Shown here: positions 60,967-64,000 of the stretch, one piece after another
Position numbering within the stretch: position 1 is the first letter of the stretch
Layout: every line of letters begins with the position of its first letter
NCBI GenBank assembly: GCA_023055505.1
Contig: JALIRH010000044.1
Span: 310,001 to 374,000, forward strand
Direction of reading: 5' to 3'
DNA length: 64,000 nucleotides
Source: Callipepla californica brunnescens
Taxonomy: Eukaryota; Chordata; Aves; Galliformes; Odontophoridae
Program-made: the position numbers and the translations under genes
The notes under the pieces: generated by a model
What the model saw: the letters and a program-made list of their open reading frames with translations, nothing else
Told to the model about the DNA's origin: nothing
Database searches by the model: none

Positions 60967-63900
60967 TAGGACTTGGTGTTCAAGTTAGAAATGATGGTAA
61001 CCAGTTGGTATGAAAACATGATGTACAACACTGTGGAAATTCACAGAACAGCTACAGCAAATTACTTATCAACACTGATGCTAGGGATCTCCTGCTTTTA
61101 TAGCTACACTGTCACTGAGGGGCTCTTCAGTCTGAACACTGTTGCTATTTACATATCCAGAGACTGAGACTTACAGATCAGGCATGAGTTGTAGAACATT
61201 TTCTTTCTGTACTGAGGAAGACTTTCATAGTGACTGGCTAAGTAAGTGCACCTCACTTGCTAATCACATCTAAAGACAACTGAGACTGCCTGTGCCACAA
61301 CTTTCCTTCCATGACACAGTAAGAGCCATGCTGTAGAGCATTCTGAGCACCCTCAAAGACTTGTATTCAGGGCTTATTTTGAATTTATTTCCAAAATGAA
61401 CCACTTGTCATGAAATATTCTCAATGGAAACTCTCATAGACCTTTTCTTATCACCTTTTAATTACTGTGTGCACAAATGCATTAACAATCTGAGTCAGTG
61501 CAACATGTCCCACTGGTTCTGAAACTCTTCTCTTTTATCTGTCTTTTGCCTAGTTTTATTAATAGTGGTAAAGATACTGCTTAACATGCTTATGTGCTCA
61601 AATCCTATATGATTCTTTGCCTCTGTACTAAACTACAAAACTGTGTTTTTGTTTTTTTTGTTTTTATCCATTATGCACAATATACATTCCACTGTTAAAT
61701 GACTATGTTAGTCTCCAAATGCCAATTAACCGACTAGTGAACTCACTGAGGAAATTAAGGCTGCAAGGCATTTTCTCAACCTTGACAGACACTGAGAAGT
61801 AGCATTAGGTAATCATTCATGTATAACTGATGTAAAAGTTATATACTTGAGTATCTAGAAGAGGTGCATGTGCCTGCCTATTGCAGCTTGAAAGACATGA
61901 AATAACTTTATTTCTTGGATTTGCTCTGGCTGGTGACATTTCACATTAACTCATTGTATTTAGCCTTTAGAATTTCCAAAGGATGAACAATGATGCAGAG
62001 GCACTTGATGGAGTGGAAACCCAGGTATACAGTGTCAGGAGGTGAAAGGATATTAAAGGAAATTTGAATACTTCCCTCCTAGACCTACACATCTGTAGGT
62101 TTAACTCACTTTCTCTTTAGTAATTAGGTGTGAGTATCTATGTGCAGCATGTTTCAGAGGTGCATGACTTTTGTTACACAATTCAGACTCTCAACTTTTC
62201 CTTAGTATCTTGTCATCACAAAAAATAATAATTCCTGAAAGTTCAGCAGGATCTCCTGAATCCTGATTTTTCAAAACAGCCAGTATTTGGATAGCTTTGG
62301 ATATCAATTCTTTGCAATGTCCTTTCATTTACTAGTAACAAGAAATCATCCCATTAGTCTGTGAGCTTTTCACATGGAGTCACTGCACAGCCTCCGCTAG
62401 AGCTAGTACATAATGGGTGCTCTGTGAACAACATGTAATTTCTGTTTAGTTACTGTCTGCTCAAAGGAATCTAGATCCAAGATCAGTCTTGAAGCAATTA
62501 TTTGTTGTGAGCAGGCAAGAAGGACACGAGGGATTATGTCATTTTTTTTTTCATCTGCAGTAATTGAACTAAAGGAGGAAAACAAGCTGCAGACTGAAAA
62601 TGTTATTGACAATCTGTTTAACTATTGGTTATGCAGGCAAGTACAAAGCCCAAGGGCATTTATAGTTAGTTCACTGTGAGATAGTGACCTCAGTTTATAA
62701 TGCCCATTACTATTTCAGAATATGTATTTTTTCCCATTAATGACTCCTTAGCATGTTTGTTCAGAAACTTTATTAGAGTCTCCTCTAGGTTTTCCCACTC
62801 TCCATAGAGTCTACTGCAGCATAGTGCAGAGGATGTCTTTTGTTTTCAGTGATTAAACTGAAATTACTGAGGTAACTGTGCTCTGCTTTAAGCAGTGAGG
62901 AAAAATAAGTAACGGAGACTCTTTTCTATTTACGCAATAGCCTAAGTGTTCCACTAAGAAACTTTAAATATGAGGTAAATTACAAGGATTTGTGTAAGTT
63001 TGTTTGCTGATCTGTGGTTGCAAATTCATAAGAAGATCTGGAACAAACTTACCCAGCACTTGGTACCTTCAGTTATCAAATAGTTTACATAGGAGTTAGT
63101 TAAGGTAGATGAAAATAAGACTTTTCACAGTGTGAAACCTGTTCAGGAAGGATAAACAATCTCAATTTGCCTTGTATTTGTTACTGTCTAGGAATGCACA
63201 ACTAGGCAGTCAGAGCAGAGCTGATTAAGTTTCTGTGCCCCAAGGAACAAGGAGTATGTCCAACAAAGCAAAGAATAAAATGCCATTTTTCCATGTTCAG
63301 ACTATCCTGCTACATTGTTATACCTTTTTTTTTCCTGAATTCAATTCCTTTAACTAAATAAATTAATGAATACAAAACATCCCTCAAAAGACGCTCTCCT
63401 GTTTCTTCCCCCCTCCAAAAAATAAAACTCCACAAAAAGCCCCACCACAACCCAACCTGATCACCAGTAACCCACTCCCCCAGCCCTGTGTGTTAATGCT
63501 ATTCGAGGGCTGACCGTCCATACATTTAGAGTTCAAGCCACAGATACTCAGTTCAGTTTCTGGAGAAACCACAGCATGTTTTACACAGTGAATTCTTGTA
63601 TGGCATTACAGCTCTCTGCTATTTCTGTTATTTGACAGGATTAGTTCCATGGGATTGCTGTTTCCTTCATATTGTATTTTCACATTCTTGCTGACTGTCT
63701 ACACAAATGCCTGTTCTCCCTCTCTCTCTCATAAAAATAGAAAATGTCCTCCTTGAGTTTTCAAACAAATAGTGCTTTAGAACAAGTTGGAGTTGTCAAA
63801 ATACATAGCATGTGCTTCAGCTAACATGAATTGTGATTTTGCTTATAAACAGTGAGGCAACAGAGTTGGTACATCTTTATCTAATCTGAAATATGCTTAT

Positions 63901-64000
63901 TAAGAATGGGAGAGGAGATAATTGCTGCTGTGGGGTCAGAAGGTCTTTAGGAGAGAAAGGAGCTGTCAATAAAAAGAAGAATGGCCCCAGTCTTTGTGTC

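Larger units (their letters stand above)
55926..64000. other. Intergenic, no gene recognised
   Basis: No exon of the gene that follows GABRP in mammals (RANBP17) is recognisable, and none of the ORFs (for example 55978-56418 minus, 146 codons; 56716-57009 minus, 97 codons) has splice context or a known family. Simple repeats are listed separately. Short tracts of T occur near 60117-60140. Confidence 0.45.

Noticed and set aside
49068..64000. Expected downstream neighbour of GABRP (RANBP17 in mammals)
   Set aside because: I found no exon resembling it. It probably lies beyond the window, so nothing is annotated.
1..64000. CRISPR arrays, bacterial operons, phage or plasmid features
   Set aside because: The window is eukaryotic nuclear DNA with introns and CR1 LINEs. 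No regularly spaced direct repeats were seen.

Overview
The window looks like an avian nuclear genome segment. It is AT-rich and gene-sparse, its coding exons are short with GT-AG introns, and its interspersed repeats are mainly CR1 LINE fragments (several ending in the typical ATTCTATG-type tail) plus one remnant related to an endogenous retrovirus. There is no sign of prokaryotic or viral gene organisation. I cannot name the species.

One gene is secure: GABRP, the pi subunit of the GABA-A receptor, on the + strand. It has nine coding exons between 12070 and 47928. They join in phase to 1326 nt, encoding 441 residues. The reading frame has a signal peptide, a GABA-A-type extracellular domain with the 13-residue Cys-loop, four membrane segments, and a C-terminus that stops right after M4, as expected for the family. 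A poly(A) signal lies at 48202. The ATG exon begins at a strong splice acceptor, so at least one non-coding 5' exon must lie further upstream.

The left 12 kb (1-12036) has no recognised gene. It holds a small CpG-rich island (about 4740-4950) with splice-donor-like sequences on both strands. It also holds a possible minus-strand terminal exon with a 74-codon ORF (2541-2317), which has an acceptor before it and an AATAAA after it. A divergent promoter linking these is an inference. The introns carry CR1 copies of different ages and orientations: 13039-13311, 15985-17033, 20776-21090, 36050-36640 and 41170-41447. An unclassified dispersed repeat is present as an inverted pair, one copy upstream of the gene (7440-7650) and one in intron 1 (17050-17230).

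The right 16 kb (48229-64000) is intergenic. Its most striking object is a complete-looking 543-bp insertion at 48520-49062. It has 49-bp terminal inverted repeats that start TG and end CA, a 5-bp target-site duplication (AATAG), and an internal fragment of a decayed retroviral pol (RNase H) frame. It sits about 310 bp past the GABRP poly(A) signal. The rest is ordinary non-coding sequence with microsatellites, one CR1 tail (55716-55925) and a weak poly(A)-ended ORF cluster on the minus strand (53404-54456).
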